Source: CAZMVY01 sp964617875 (GTDB taxonomy: Bacteria; Planctomycetota; Phycisphaerae; UBA1845; PWPN01). From it: a stretch of DNA of 64,000 nucleotides. The stretch is taken from positions 1 to 64,000 of the forward strand of contig CAZUAI010000020.1 in NCBI GenBank assembly GCA_964617875.1. Reading direction: 5' to 3'. A model generated the notes under the pieces. That model saw only the letters and a list, made by a program, of their open reading frames with translations, searched no databases and had not been told where the DNA came from. Positions 35,475-43,755 of this stretch are shown here, piece after piece (position 1 is the first letter of the stretch; each line of letters opens with the position of its first letter). Made by a program: the position numbers and the translations under genes.

Positions 35475-36956
35475 TCCGGGTCGCGATGTTGGCATGGACG
35501 GACCGGCCGGCCGATCGCCGTCCAGGTAGAATCGTCGGACCGGTCCAAGCCCTTCGCACCGCAACAGGGAGGGGCTTCTGCCTGCCGTGCCCGTGGTCGG
35601 TTGCGAGCCGATCCCCCCGTTTCCCCTTGCAAGCGGAATGGCGTTGACGCCCTCGGACCACGTAATCGGTTGCGGCGGGTATTCAAACGGATCTTCCGGA
35701 ACCGCCGGGAGATAACGCGGAACCAGCTCGGCCAGCGACGCGGGACGCCGGCCATGGTCCGTCACATACAGGCGGATCGCCAGCGCCGTCGCGGCCATCC
35801 GCCGCTGGGCGATCGACTCGAAGAGGCCCCTCATGGTCGCCTCGTCGTCTGAACGCGTGATCAGACTGGGCCAGCGCGACAAGAAAAAGGCGGTCTTCGT
35901 GCGCTGCGGCTCCGGCACGAGCACGCCGGTCGCGTCGTGCCAGTTCGGCATCCGCGCCGCCTGCGCTGCCGCCGTTTCGCGTTGGAGGACCCGCGCCCCG
36001 TCCATCTTCCAGGCCGGCCGCAGGGCGAGGGCCTCCGCATGCCTTCCCCCGGGGAAGCCTTGCAAGAGGTTGATGCTCGACCCGGACCGCCCCTGTCTCT
36101 GACCGACGAGTTCGCGAACGGCGGCAAGCGAAACGGCCCTGCTGATTCGCAAACCGTGGGAGCAGCCCTCCTGTAGCGGCTGCGTGTCGAGCAACTCGGC
36201 GATCAGCGCCTCCACCGCCAGACGGTTGGCGGCAGATTCGGCGGGTCGAGCCTCGGCCCGGTCCGCCGAGTCCGCGATGCGCAGATCGTGGGCGACGTGT
36301 TCCACGGCTCGGCACGCCCGATCCGAGCCCCGTGTCGTGAACAGGCAGCCGCACATGTGCGGGGCGTTGCGTCCATGCCGCACCAGGGCGAGCAGGTCGC
36401 GAAGTGTGGCAACCGTTTCCGCGTCATCGCCGTCGGCATGGGCCCGCAACGCCGCAACCTCGAGCAACGTCAGCAGGTGGGAATTGGGCGGCGTCGGTGG
36501 CGTCGGGCTGATGCCCAGCGGCCCGATCGTGAAAACGCCCCAGTTGGCGGCGGGCCGGTCGCGGGCCTGTCTGGCCAGCGTCCTGGCGCCCGAGTTCCTG
36601 GCGACCACTCGCCGAGCGAGCCTTTCGTGGCCCGCGAGGTTATCCGAGGACGTGATGACTCTCTCCAGGGTATCCAACTGCAGGGCGTCCCGGCTGATCG
36701 CCACGAGGGCCTGCCGATAGAGCACCGCTGCGTTCTGCCTGTCGGGGATGTCGGGCTCGGCGAAGTCCGCCGGCTCGAGCGGCTCGCCCGCCGTTCGCAG
36801 CCGCGCAACCTCGGCCTGCCACACACGTTCCGCATGCCAGCCCCACCATGCGCGGAAGGCGGCGAGCAGCAGCAACAACGCCGCTATGCCGATGGCGATT
36901 CGCTTGAGCCAGCGGAAACGCGGAGGCAGGGGAAGGCCGGCGGCCTGCTCTTCCAT
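35424..36956 (-). CDS. Single-pass membrane protein of unknown function
   Basis: 510 residues from ATG 36956 (MEEQAAGLPLPPRF), with a G-rich ribosome-binding site. One N-terminal membrane helix (IAIGIAALLLLLAAF) leads into a mainly helical extracytoplasmic domain. The C-terminal part contains LAIRLYVTDHGRRPASLAEL and VPRYLPAVPEDPF, a signature shared by many uncharacterised planctomycete proteins that resembles the tail of type II pseudopilin-like domains. I do not recognise a catalytic site. rnhA lies 60 bases upstream on the same strand, so the two may be co-transcribed. Confidence 0.75.
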   Translation of the reverse strand: MEEQAAGLPLPPRFRWLKRIAIGIAALLLLLAAFRAWWGWHAERVWQAEVARLRTAGEPLEPADFAEPDIPDRQNAAVLYRQALVAISRDALQLDTLERVITSSDNLAGHERLARRVVARNSGARTLARQARDRPAANWGVFTIGPLGISPTPPTPPNSHLLTLLEVAALRAHADGDDAETVATLRDLLALVRHGRNAPHMCGCLFTTRGSDRACRAVEHVAHDLRIADSADRAEARPAESAANRLAVEALIAELLDTQPLQEGCSHGLRISRAVSLAAVRELVGQRQGRSGSSINLLQGFPGGRHAEALALRPAWKMDGARVLQRETAAAQAARMPNWHDATGVLVPEPQRTKTAFFLSRWPSLITRSDDEATMRGLFESIAQRRMAATALAIRLYVTDHGRRPASLAELVPRYLPAVPEDPFEYPPQPITWSEGVNAIPLARGNGGIGSQPTTGTAGRSPSLLRCEGLGPVRRFYLDGDRPAGPSMPTSRPGSGPEAVEDDAEELDEK

Positions 36957-37016
36957 GGTCGCACCCCCCAATCCCCTCATCGGATTGTATGCCCGGCAAA
37001 GTGTCCGCCCCAACGC

Positions 37017-37568
37017 TCAGAACAGACCCTTGTCCTCGTCGTCTCCGCCGGCGTCTGACGCCCCCGGATCCACGTCGGGTGGGTCGCCGCGTTGGACCGC
37101 CGCCTCCGCCGCCCGGACGGCGAGCGTGTCGCACCGTTCGTTCTCCGGGTGCCCGGTGTGGCCGTAGACATGTTCGCACGTGACCTGGTGGCGGTCCATC
37201 TCCGCGGCGATCGCCTGCCACAGGTCCGCGTTCCGGACGGACCGGTTCTTCCCGCCCGTGCGGCGCCTCCAGCCGCGCCGCCGCCAGGCGGGCATCCACA
37301 GCGTCATGCCGTGGATCGTGTACTGGCTGTCGCTGACGACGCGGACGCGGCACGGCCGCTTGAGCCGCTGCAGCCCGTGCAGGACGGCACGGAGTTCCAT
37401 ACGGTTGTTGGTCGTGAGGCTGCTGCCGCCGGCGGCCTCGGACCGCTTGCCGGACGGCAGGTGGTGCAGGATGTACGCCCAGCCGCCCGGGCCGGGGTTC
37501 CCGCTGCACGCCCCGTCGGTGTAGAGCACAACCTCGACCGGTTCCTGTGGTTCGTTTTTCGCCGCCAA
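37017..37568 (-). CDS. rnhA: Ribonuclease HI
   Basis: 183 residues, start TTG 37568 with GAGG a few bases upstream. It cuts the RNA strand of RNA-DNA hybrids in replication and R-loop removal. The four catalytic acids are visible: Asp in VLYTDGACSGNPGPGGWA, Glu in NNRMELRAVL, Asp in VVSDSQYTIHGM, and the last Asp in HPENERCDTLA; the flexible-loop His lies in YGHTGHPEN. The core is ~150 residues; the extra acidic C-terminal tail (DPGASDAGGDDEDK) is unusual. The gene precedes the membrane-protein gene on the same strand. Confidence 0.95.
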   Translation of the reverse strand: MAAKNEPQEPVEVVLYTDGACSGNPGPGGWAYILHHLPSGKRSEAAGGSSLTTNNRMELRAVLHGLQRLKRPCRVRVVSDSQYTIHGMTLWMPAWRRRGWRRRTGGKNRSVRNADLWQAIAAEMDRHQVTCEHVYGHTGHPENERCDTLAVRAAEAAVQRGDPPDVDPGASDAGGDDEDKGLF

Positions 37569-37670
37569 GTCCGCCTCGCAATCCGACGCCGTGCGATCCG
37601 AGCCGAGTTCGGCGGGTTCCGCCCGGCCCGCGTAGTGTATCGGGCCGGACGAATCCGTACAGGGAGGGCC

Positions 37671-37698
37671 TCGACCCGCGCCGCGGTTCGGTTAGAAT
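37671..37698 (+). promoter_or_regulatory. Promoter candidate for the ESCRT-III-like gene
   Basis: TCGACC (37671-37676), 16 bases, TAGAAT (37693-37698). It would give a leader of about 32 nt before ATG 37737. Confidence 0.4.
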
Positions 37699-37736
37699 AC
37701 CGGGGAGCGCCCGAACGAGGTCAAGGAGCCGGCACG

Positions 37737-38342
37737 ATGGGTCTGTTCAAATCGAGCGAGGAACGGCGGATCGAGCGGGACATCAAGATCCGGCAGGGGA
37801 TACGGCGGATCGAAAAGGCGATCCGCGAGCAGGCCGCCTTCCAGGACGAGTTCGTCCGCAACGCCCAGCGGGCCCGGCAGATGGGCGACTCGGCCCAGTA
37901 CCAGTTCATCCGCAACTCGCTCAAGAAGACGGCGACGATCCGCAAGATGCTCGAGCGCCAGCTCCTGGCCGTGAAGAACGCCCTGCTGATCAAGCGGCAG
38001 GCGGAGGCGTCGGCCGACTTCACGAAGGCGATGGGCACCATGGCCGTCGAGATCGGCCGCCTCTTCGGCGAGACGGACCTTGTCCGGACGCAGGCCGAGT
38101 GGGAGAAGGCGATGGTCCGGTCGCAGACGATGGAGGAGCGGATGAGCATGTTCCTCGACTCGATCGAGGACATCGCCGCGCAGGACGCCTCGGCGGCGCC
38201 GAGCGAGGCCATCACCGACGACGAGATCGACCGCCTCATCGAGGCCGAGGCCGACGCCGAGCAGGCGAAGGAAGTGCAGAAGCTCACGGACCTCCGCGCC
38301 GAACTCGACGCGCTGAAGAGCCAGGGCGAGAAGCAGAAGTAG
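37737..38342 (+). CDS. ESCRT-III (Snf7/CHMP2-like) membrane-remodelling protein candidate
   Basis: 201 residues; AAGGAG precedes ATG 37737 at good spacing. The protein is almost all helix. The N-terminal half (1-90) is strongly basic and the end (142-182) is acidic, the charge pattern of ESCRT-III subunits. MGLF opens the protein. A long helix (~5-48) ends at RQMGDSAQ, placed like the GN/GD turn between helices 1 and 2, followed by a second long helix (~52-108). TKAMGTM (96-102) equals the CHMP2A/Vps2 segment as I recall it. EWEKAM, then SQTMEERMSMFLDSIED, matches helices 3-4. The C-terminal LTDLRAELDALK (183-194) resembles a MIM1 motif read by MIT domains. An MIT-AAA ATPase is encoded at 53706-54818. 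PspA/Vipp1-like origin is the main alternative, but the tail and heptamer favour Snf7 type. Confidence 0.72.
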   Translation: MGLFKSSEERRIERDIKIRQGIRRIEKAIREQAAFQDEFVRNAQRARQMGDSAQYQFIRNSLKKTATIRKMLERQLLAVKNALLIKRQAEASADFTKAMGTMAVEIGRLFGETDLVRTQAEWEKAMVRSQTMEERMSMFLDSIEDIAAQDASAAPSEAITDDEIDRLIEAEADAEQAKEVQKLTDLRAELDALKSQGEKQK

Positions 38343-38397
38343 CACGTTCGCTCGCGGCGGCTCGCCGGAGCGGACCACGGACGGCGCGGGAGCGGCC

Positions 38398-40182
38398 TCA
38401 GCGGCCGGCGCCGACCTTCACCGCCACCATCGTCATGTCGTCGGCGAGGTCGCTGTAGCCGATGAAACGGCGGACGTCCCAGAGGATGTTCTGGACGATC
38501 TGCTGCGGATCGAGGGCGGCGTGCCGGATGCAGGACTCGGCGAGCCGCTCGCGGCCGAACTGCTCGCCGGCGAAGGTCATTGACTCGACCACGCCGTCCG
38601 TGCACATCAGCAGCAGGTCGCCGGGCCGCAGTTCCACCATGCCCTTCTGGAAGACCTCGCCCTTCGAAACGCCGATCACCAGCCCGCCCGTGTCGAGCGT
38701 CTGGACCCGCCCGTCGCGGACGAGCAGCGGCGGCTCGTGGCCGGCGTTGCAGTAGGTCAGCCGCCGCGCACCGGGCATGAGCACGCCGTAGAACACGGTC
38801 GCGAACTCGTTCGACCGCGTCTCGCCGCACATGTGGTCGTTCACCTGCGCCATGATCCGCTCGACGTCGTAGATGTGGTACGTGTAGACGCGCAGGGCCG
38901 ACCGCAGCGACGCCATCATCAGGGCGGCGGGGAGGCCCTTGCCCACGACGTCGGCAATGGCGATCCCGAGGTTGCGGCCCGGCAGCTCGATGAAATCGTA
39001 GAAATCGCCGCCGACCTCGCGGCTGGGCTTGTAGATGCAGCCGAACGAGGCGCCCGGCCAGTTCGGCGGCGCCGTGGGAATCATCCGCCGCTGCACCACC
39101 CCGGCGTGCCTGATCTGCCGTTCGTATCGCTCCGCCTCGACGGCCGCCTCGTACAGCCGTGCGTTGACGATCGCCACCGCCGCCTGGTCGGCGATCGCCC
39201 GCAGCAACAGTTCCTGGAAGCGGGTGAACCGGTGCCGCGTGCCCGTGTACACGCGGATCACGCCGACCGGCTCGCCCCGGTACTGCATGCCGCAGACGAG
39301 GCAACTGACGAGACCCTCCTCCCGCGCCGGTTCGGGATACGTCACCCGCGGGTCGTTGGGCACGTCCTCAATCAGGACCATCTTGCCCTGGAGGGCCTCG
39401 ACGTCGATCGGATTCCGCTCGGCGATCACGGGCCCCTTCTTCAGGTAACGGTCCGAGAGGTTGTGGACGGCCTGGATGACCAGCTCGCCGCTCTGTTCAT
39501 CGAGCAGCCGGATGCTGCACGCCTTCGTCTGCATGACCTGGCAGACCTTCCTCGCCGTGCGGTTGAGGATCTCCTGCAGGCTCCGCATGCCGGCGAGCAT
39601 CCCGGCGAGGTCATAGACGGCGGACAGCTCCTCCATCCGGCTCTGAAGCTGCTGTTCCTGCTGGCAGAATCGGGCGAGCATGGCCGCCGTGGCCGTGGCC
39701 ATCTCGGCCGCCGCCTGGCGTTCGTGTTCCGGCCACGGGCCGCACTCGCGGGCCGCCGCGGACAAGGCGTCGGCGTTGAGGCCCCAGCGATCGGCCATGG
39801 CCCGCGCATGCTCATCCGTCCAGCCCTCCGACGGACGATCGCCCACCACGAGCGTTCCGACCCGGCACTTTCCGACGACGACGGGGACCAGCAGGTGGCT
39901 CAGGCGGCATTCCGCGTCATCGACCCAGCTCTCGCGGGTATCCGACGACGAGCCCGCCGCAACCTGCAGCCGGATCTTCTGCGCGGCCGCCGCCCCGTCG
40001 TGCGTCGCGATCAACGCCCCGAAGGGGTTGCCCGCATTCGGCGGCAGGACCGCCAGTCCCTGGTCGCTGATGATTGCGACCGTGGTGCGGGTCGATGCCG
40101 CGAGCCCCTCCTGTATGTCACGGACCGTGGGCTCATCGACCGACCGCATCAATCGACACGGCAACAGCGTGGTGTCAGCCAT
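38398..40182 (-). CDS. PocR/GAF-PP2C (SpoIIE-type) serine phosphatase
   Basis: 594 residues from ATG 40182. Residues ~1-135 resemble a PocR-type ligand domain (RSVDEPTVRDIQEGLAAS; LLVPVVVGKCRVGTLVVGDR). A GAF domain (~195-360; CSIRLLDEQSGELVIQAVHN) follows, then a SpoIIE-type PP2C domain (~375-594) with metal-binding acids in EVGGDFYDFIEL, IADVVGKGLPAAL, NAGHEPPLLV and LMCTDGVVES, and a final SDLADDMTMVAV. Such enzymes dephosphorylate anti-anti-sigma-type proteins or other partners. No membrane helix is present, so the signal is cytoplasmic. The gene is divergent from PBP2; the PP2C promoter at 40229-40257 is strong. Confidence 0.9.
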   Translation of the reverse strand: MADTTLLPCRLMRSVDEPTVRDIQEGLAASTRTTVAIISDQGLAVLPPNAGNPFGALIATHDGAAAAQKIRLQVAAGSSSDTRESWVDDAECRLSHLLVPVVVGKCRVGTLVVGDRPSEGWTDEHARAMADRWGLNADALSAAARECGPWPEHERQAAAEMATATAAMLARFCQQEQQLQSRMEELSAVYDLAGMLAGMRSLQEILNRTARKVCQVMQTKACSIRLLDEQSGELVIQAVHNLSDRYLKKGPVIAERNPIDVEALQGKMVLIEDVPNDPRVTYPEPAREEGLVSCLVCGMQYRGEPVGVIRVYTGTRHRFTRFQELLLRAIADQAAVAIVNARLYEAAVEAERYERQIRHAGVVQRRMIPTAPPNWPGASFGCIYKPSREVGGDFYDFIELPGRNLGIAIADVVGKGLPAALMMASLRSALRVYTYHIYDVERIMAQVNDHMCGETRSNEFATVFYGVLMPGARRLTYCNAGHEPPLLVRDGRVQTLDTGGLVIGVSKGEVFQKGMVELRPGDLLLMCTDGVVESMTFAGEQFGRERLAESCIRHAALDPQQIVQNILWDVRRFIGYSDLADDMTMVAVKVGAGR

Positions 40183-40228
40183 TCCTCGGACAACCCCCAA
40201 CTCGGCGGGAAACACACATCATTGCCGG

Positions 40229-40257
40229 ATTATACGTGCCGCGCGCGGCGCGATCAA
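40229..40257 (-). promoter_or_regulatory. Strong promoter for the PP2C gene
   Basis: The minus strand has TTGATC (40257-40252), 17 bases and a perfect TATAAT (40234-40229). The transcript would begin about 40 nt before ATG 40182. Confidence 0.6.
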
Positions 40258-40305
40258 AAGCGGACAGGCGGGCCATACCCGCGGCCGTGCGGTTCGGGTA
40301 TCCTG

Positions 40306-42357
40306 ATGGCGGGAGCGTACCCGGACTTGTTCGAACGTCGGATCAAAGTGCTCTTGTACGTGCTGGCCGCGATGACCGTCGGCGTCGTCGTTCGCCTCGT
40401 GCAGCTCCAGGTCCTCCGCGCCGACACGTACCGCGAGGAGGCCCGGCGCGCCCTGCTCCGGCCGATTCGGCTGCTGCCGTGCGTGCGCGGGCAGATCCTC
40501 GACCGCACCGGCCACGTGCTCGCCGAGAACCGTCCCTGCTGGGACGTGTGCGTGCCGTACGGAATCCTCGCCGCCGAGCCCGAATACCTCAATGCCCTCG
40601 CCGAGCAGATCAAGCTCGCCGTGCCGGGCACCCGCGGACGGGTCACCGAGGCCGACGTGGACGAACTCCGCAGCCGCATCTCGGCCATGTGGCCCGCGAT
40701 CGCCGAGGCGACCGGCGTCGGACTGGACGCAATCGCCGAACAGCGGGAGCGGATCGTCCAGCGCGTGCGGTGCATCAAGGACGTCGTGCGGCAGAAGCAG
40801 GGTCTGGATCGGCGCATCGCCGAGGAGCGGCTCAGTCACCCGATCGTCCGCGGCCTGAGTCAGGAGGCGGCCGTCAGGGCCGGCGCTGCCCTCTCGGCCT
40901 ATCGCTGGGTTGAGGTGACCGCCGGCACGCAGCGCCATTATGCGGACGAACCGTCGCTGGCGCACGTCCTGGGCCGGCTGGAAGACCTCGGAACCGACGC
41001 CGTCTTTGCACAGGAAATGACGGGCGAGCTGCACGGCGTGGCCGGTGTCGAACGGCTCGCCGAAGACTGGCTGCGCGGCACGCCGGGCCAGATCGCCGAG
41101 GATATCGACGGCAAGCCGGTCGCCCCGCCGATCGAGCCCCGCGACGGCGCGAATGTGCGTCTGACGATCGATGCCGTCCTGCAGCAGCAGATCTACGAGC
41201 GGCTCGACGCCGCCGTCCGGCAGTATCCCCTGTGCAGCGGGGCGGCGGCCGTCGTGCTCGATGCCGCCGGCCGCGAGGTGCTCGCGGCGGTCAGCTTCCC
41301 CGGATTCAACGCCAACGCGACCGCGACGGAACGGCGACGGCTGGCGATCGACCGCAAGGCGCTGCCGCTGCGAAGCCGCGCCCTCAGTGAGCTGTACCCT
41401 CCGGGCTCGACGGTCAAGCCCCTCGTCGCGGCCGTGGCCCTGGCCGACGGCATCGTGACGCCGGAGACCGAGTTTGACTGCCAGGGCCGCCTCTTCGCCG
41501 AGGGCCATGCGTTCCGCTGCACGGGGATTCACGGCTCGATCGCTCTCACGATGGCCATTTCCCGCAGCTGCAACGTCTACTTCTTCCGCCTCGGCGAACT
41601 CATGACCGTGCCGCGGCTCCGGCAGTGCTACGAGGCGGTCGGGTTCGGCATTCCCGCGGGCACCGCCCTTCGCGAAGACGTCGCCGGCAGGCTCCCCGAA
41701 CGCACCGGCCGCGGCGACGCCCGCAACACCGCCATCGGCCAGGGCGAGCTGGCCGTCACGCCGCTCCACGTGGCGAACCTCATGGCCACAATCGCCACCG
41801 GCGAGTACCGCGCGGCCACCGTCGTCCTCGACGACCCGCGCGAACGGCCCGCGCGGTCGCTGGGCGTTTCCGGCCCCATCTGGGCGCTCGTGCGAACGGG
41901 CATGCACAACGTGGTCAACGAGCCCGGGGGCACGGCGTACGGCAAGCTGGATCTGCCCCCGGAACCGTGGGTCCTGCTCGGCAAGACCGGTAGCGCCGAG
42001 GCGTGGCCGCGGGAGCTGGACCGCCTGTACACGATCGAGTGGCCGGACGGCGGGCGCGAGGAGTACGTGGCCACGGATGCCGCGGATGTGAAACGACGGC
42101 TGGCCGGCCGCGGCGAGTTCCGCATTGCCGGGTGGAAGGCTCACAACCGCTGGCCGCCGGCGGGTCAGCAGATCGAGACGCACGGCTGGTTCGCCGGGTA
42201 CATGATTCGCCGCGAGGATCTGGCCCGCCTGGGCGAGTCGCCGCGCCGGGCCTTTGCGATCGCCGTCCTTCTGGAGTACGCCGGGCACGGAGGCGCGGTC
42301 GCGGCGCCCGTCGCCGGCGAAGTGGCGCAGATGATCACCGCCCGGTACGGGTCATAG
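40306..42357 (+). CDS. mrdA: Penicillin-binding protein 2 (peptidoglycan transpeptidase)
   Basis: 683 residues from ATG 40306. The N-terminus holds a membrane helix (VLLYVLAAMTVGVVVRLVQL). The pedestal domain has CVRGQILDRTGHVLAENRP and a dimer/linker region. The transpeptidase has all three motifs: SxxK in LYPPGSTVKPLVAA, SxN in AISRSCNVYFFRL and KTG in VLLGKTGSAEAW. It cross-links new side-wall glycan strands with MreB/MreC. A stretch of about 60 residues between KTG and the C-terminus (~567-630) is longer than I expect and includes a basic patch. The frame extends upstream, but only ATG 40306 gives a normal PBP2 N-terminus. It overlaps the guanylyltransferase gene by six bases, tail to tail. 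Confidence 0.92.
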   Translation: MAGAYPDLFERRIKVLLYVLAAMTVGVVVRLVQLQVLRADTYREEARRALLRPIRLLPCVRGQILDRTGHVLAENRPCWDVCVPYGILAAEPEYLNALAEQIKLAVPGTRGRVTEADVDELRSRISAMWPAIAEATGVGLDAIAEQRERIVQRVRCIKDVVRQKQGLDRRIAEERLSHPIVRGLSQEAAVRAGAALSAYRWVEVTAGTQRHYADEPSLAHVLGRLEDLGTDAVFAQEMTGELHGVAGVERLAEDWLRGTPGQIAEDIDGKPVAPPIEPRDGANVRLTIDAVLQQQIYERLDAAVRQYPLCSGAAAVVLDAAGREVLAAVSFPGFNANATATERRRLAIDRKALPLRSRALSELYPPGSTVKPLVAAVALADGIVTPETEFDCQGRLFAEGHAFRCTGIHGSIALTMAISRSCNVYFFRLGELMTVPRLRQCYEAVGFGIPAGTALREDVAGRLPERTGRGDARNTAIGQGELAVTPLHVANLMATIATGEYRAATVVLDDPRERPARSLGVSGPIWALVRTGMHNVVNEPGGTAYGKLDLPPEPWVLLGKTGSAEAWPRELDRLYTIEWPDGGREEYVATDAADVKRRLAGRGEFRIAGWKAHNRWPPAGQQIETHGWFAGYMIRREDLARLGESPRRAFAIAVLLEYAGHGGAVAAPVAGEVAQMITARYGS

Positions 42358-43419
42358 GTACGCCACCCCCCCCTCCCGCTCCAGCTCCGCCACGAGGTCC
42401 CGGATCCGCTGCGCCGCGCTCTTGTGGCAGACCAGCGTCGCCCGCGGCCCGTGCACGATCACCAGGTCCTCCACCCCGACCGCCGCAAGCAGATGGTCGC
42501 CGTCCGCCACGAGGATGTTGCCCGAGGCATCGATCACGCGATGAGCGGCGCCCGAGCGCACGTTGCCCGCGGCATCGGGCCGGAGCACCTGATCGAGCGC
42601 GGTCCACGATCCGACGTCGAGCCAATCGCACGGCAGTTCGACGACGAGGACCCGCTCGGCCTTCTCCATGACGGCGAAATCGACCGAGATCCGGGCCAGC
42701 GTCGGATACAGCGCGCGGAGGAGGCGGAGCCGCTCGCCCCCGTCCGCGGCGGCGATCGTGCCGAGCTTCGCGTGCGCGTCGGGCGCGTGGCGGGCCAGTT
42801 CCGCCAGAAACGCCGACGCCCGCCAGACGAACATGCCGCTGTTCCAGAGGTGCTCGCCGCCGGCCACGTACTGTTGCGCCACCTCCGGCGACGGCTTCTC
42901 CTTGAACCCGCGGACCGCGTACACGCCGGGCTCGATCGCGGCGCCGCGGTGAATGTAGCCGAAGCCCGTGTGCGGACTTGTCGGCTTCACGCCCAACGTG
43001 ATGAGGGCGTCCGGCGACCGGGTCGCCAGGTCGTACGCCCGCGCGACGGCCTCGCGAAACCGCTCCGCGGGCCGGATCACGTGGTCGGCCGTGAACACAC
43101 CCATCACGCCGTCGGGATCGGTCCGGTGCAGGGAATGGGCCATCATGCCGATGGCGTTGAGCGTGTCGCGGCCGCAGGGCTCGCCCACGAGATTGGCATC
43201 GGGCAGCTCGGGCAGTTCCTGCCGTACGAGCGGCAGGTGCGTCTCACCGGTGATCACGTGGATGCAGTCCGCCGGCAGCCACCCCGCCAGACGCTCGAAC
43301 GACAGCCGCAGCAGGCTCTTGCCCTCGACGATCCGCAGGAACTGCTTGGGGCGGTTCCTGAGGCTGAGCGGCCAGAGCCGCGTGCCCGCGCCCCCGGCCA
43401 TGATGACGGCGTGCCGCAT
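42352..43419 (-). CDS. manC: Mannose-1-phosphate guanylyltransferase
   Basis: 355 residues from ATG 43419. It makes GDP-mannose from GTP and mannose 1-phosphate for cell-surface glycans. The nucleotide loop MAGGAGTRLWPLSLRNRPKQ, VFTADHVIRPAE, the substrate segment GFKEKPSPEVAQQYV, LWNSGMFVWRASAF and VELPCDWLDVGSW are all typical. It lacks the C-terminal phosphomannose isomerase domain of the bifunctional form, so it is the short type. A weak promoter lies at 43429-43457. It converges with PBP2, with the two 3' ends overlapping by six bases. Confidence 0.93.
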   Translation of the reverse strand: MRHAVIMAGGAGTRLWPLSLRNRPKQFLRIVEGKSLLRLSFERLAGWLPADCIHVITGETHLPLVRQELPELPDANLVGEPCGRDTLNAIGMMAHSLHRTDPDGVMGVFTADHVIRPAERFREAVARAYDLATRSPDALITLGVKPTSPHTGFGYIHRGAAIEPGVYAVRGFKEKPSPEVAQQYVAGGEHLWNSGMFVWRASAFLAELARHAPDAHAKLGTIAAADGGERLRLLRALYPTLARISVDFAVMEKAERVLVVELPCDWLDVGSWTALDQVLRPDAAGNVRSGAAHRVIDASGNILVADGDHLLAAVGVEDLVIVHGPRATLVCHKSAAQRIRDLVAELEREGGVAYL

Positions 43420-43755
43420 ACGCGAGCCAGAATACAGAGCAGACGATCAAGAGGCAATTCCTCCCCGCAGAGACCGCATGGGAAATGTTGCGGCCGGAGC
43501 CTCAATTCGTTCTTGCCGCTTCGTGGCCGGTCATGACATGCGCGCCTACCATAGGCGTATGGAGAGCGTCCGGCTGAGGCCTGCAGGCTTCGTCACATGG
43601 CGTTCTCCCGGTTGCAGAACCGGACGAGGGGCGGCCCGCGAGTTCCGGGCGGCTCCCGGTAGCACGAGCCGACGTGGTCGAATGCCGGAGCAGCTTTCGC
43701 CATATCGGCGTCGTTGTGTTCATCCAGAACGGTCGCGAATCGCGAGGAGTGTCGT
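43420..43755 (+). other. Intergenic region before the large lipoprotein
   Basis: 336 bases of divergent upstream region. It holds the manC promoter candidate and a small perfect hairpin CCGGTT-GCAG-AACCGG at 43608-43623. GAGGAG lies just before ATG 43756. No additional gene is supported. Confidence 0.45.
43429..43457 (-). promoter_or_regulatory. Weak promoter candidate for manC
   Basis: The minus strand has TTGCCT (43457-43452), 17 bases, TATTCT (43434-43429). The start would fall only a few bases before ATG 43419. The match is modest. Confidence 0.3.
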
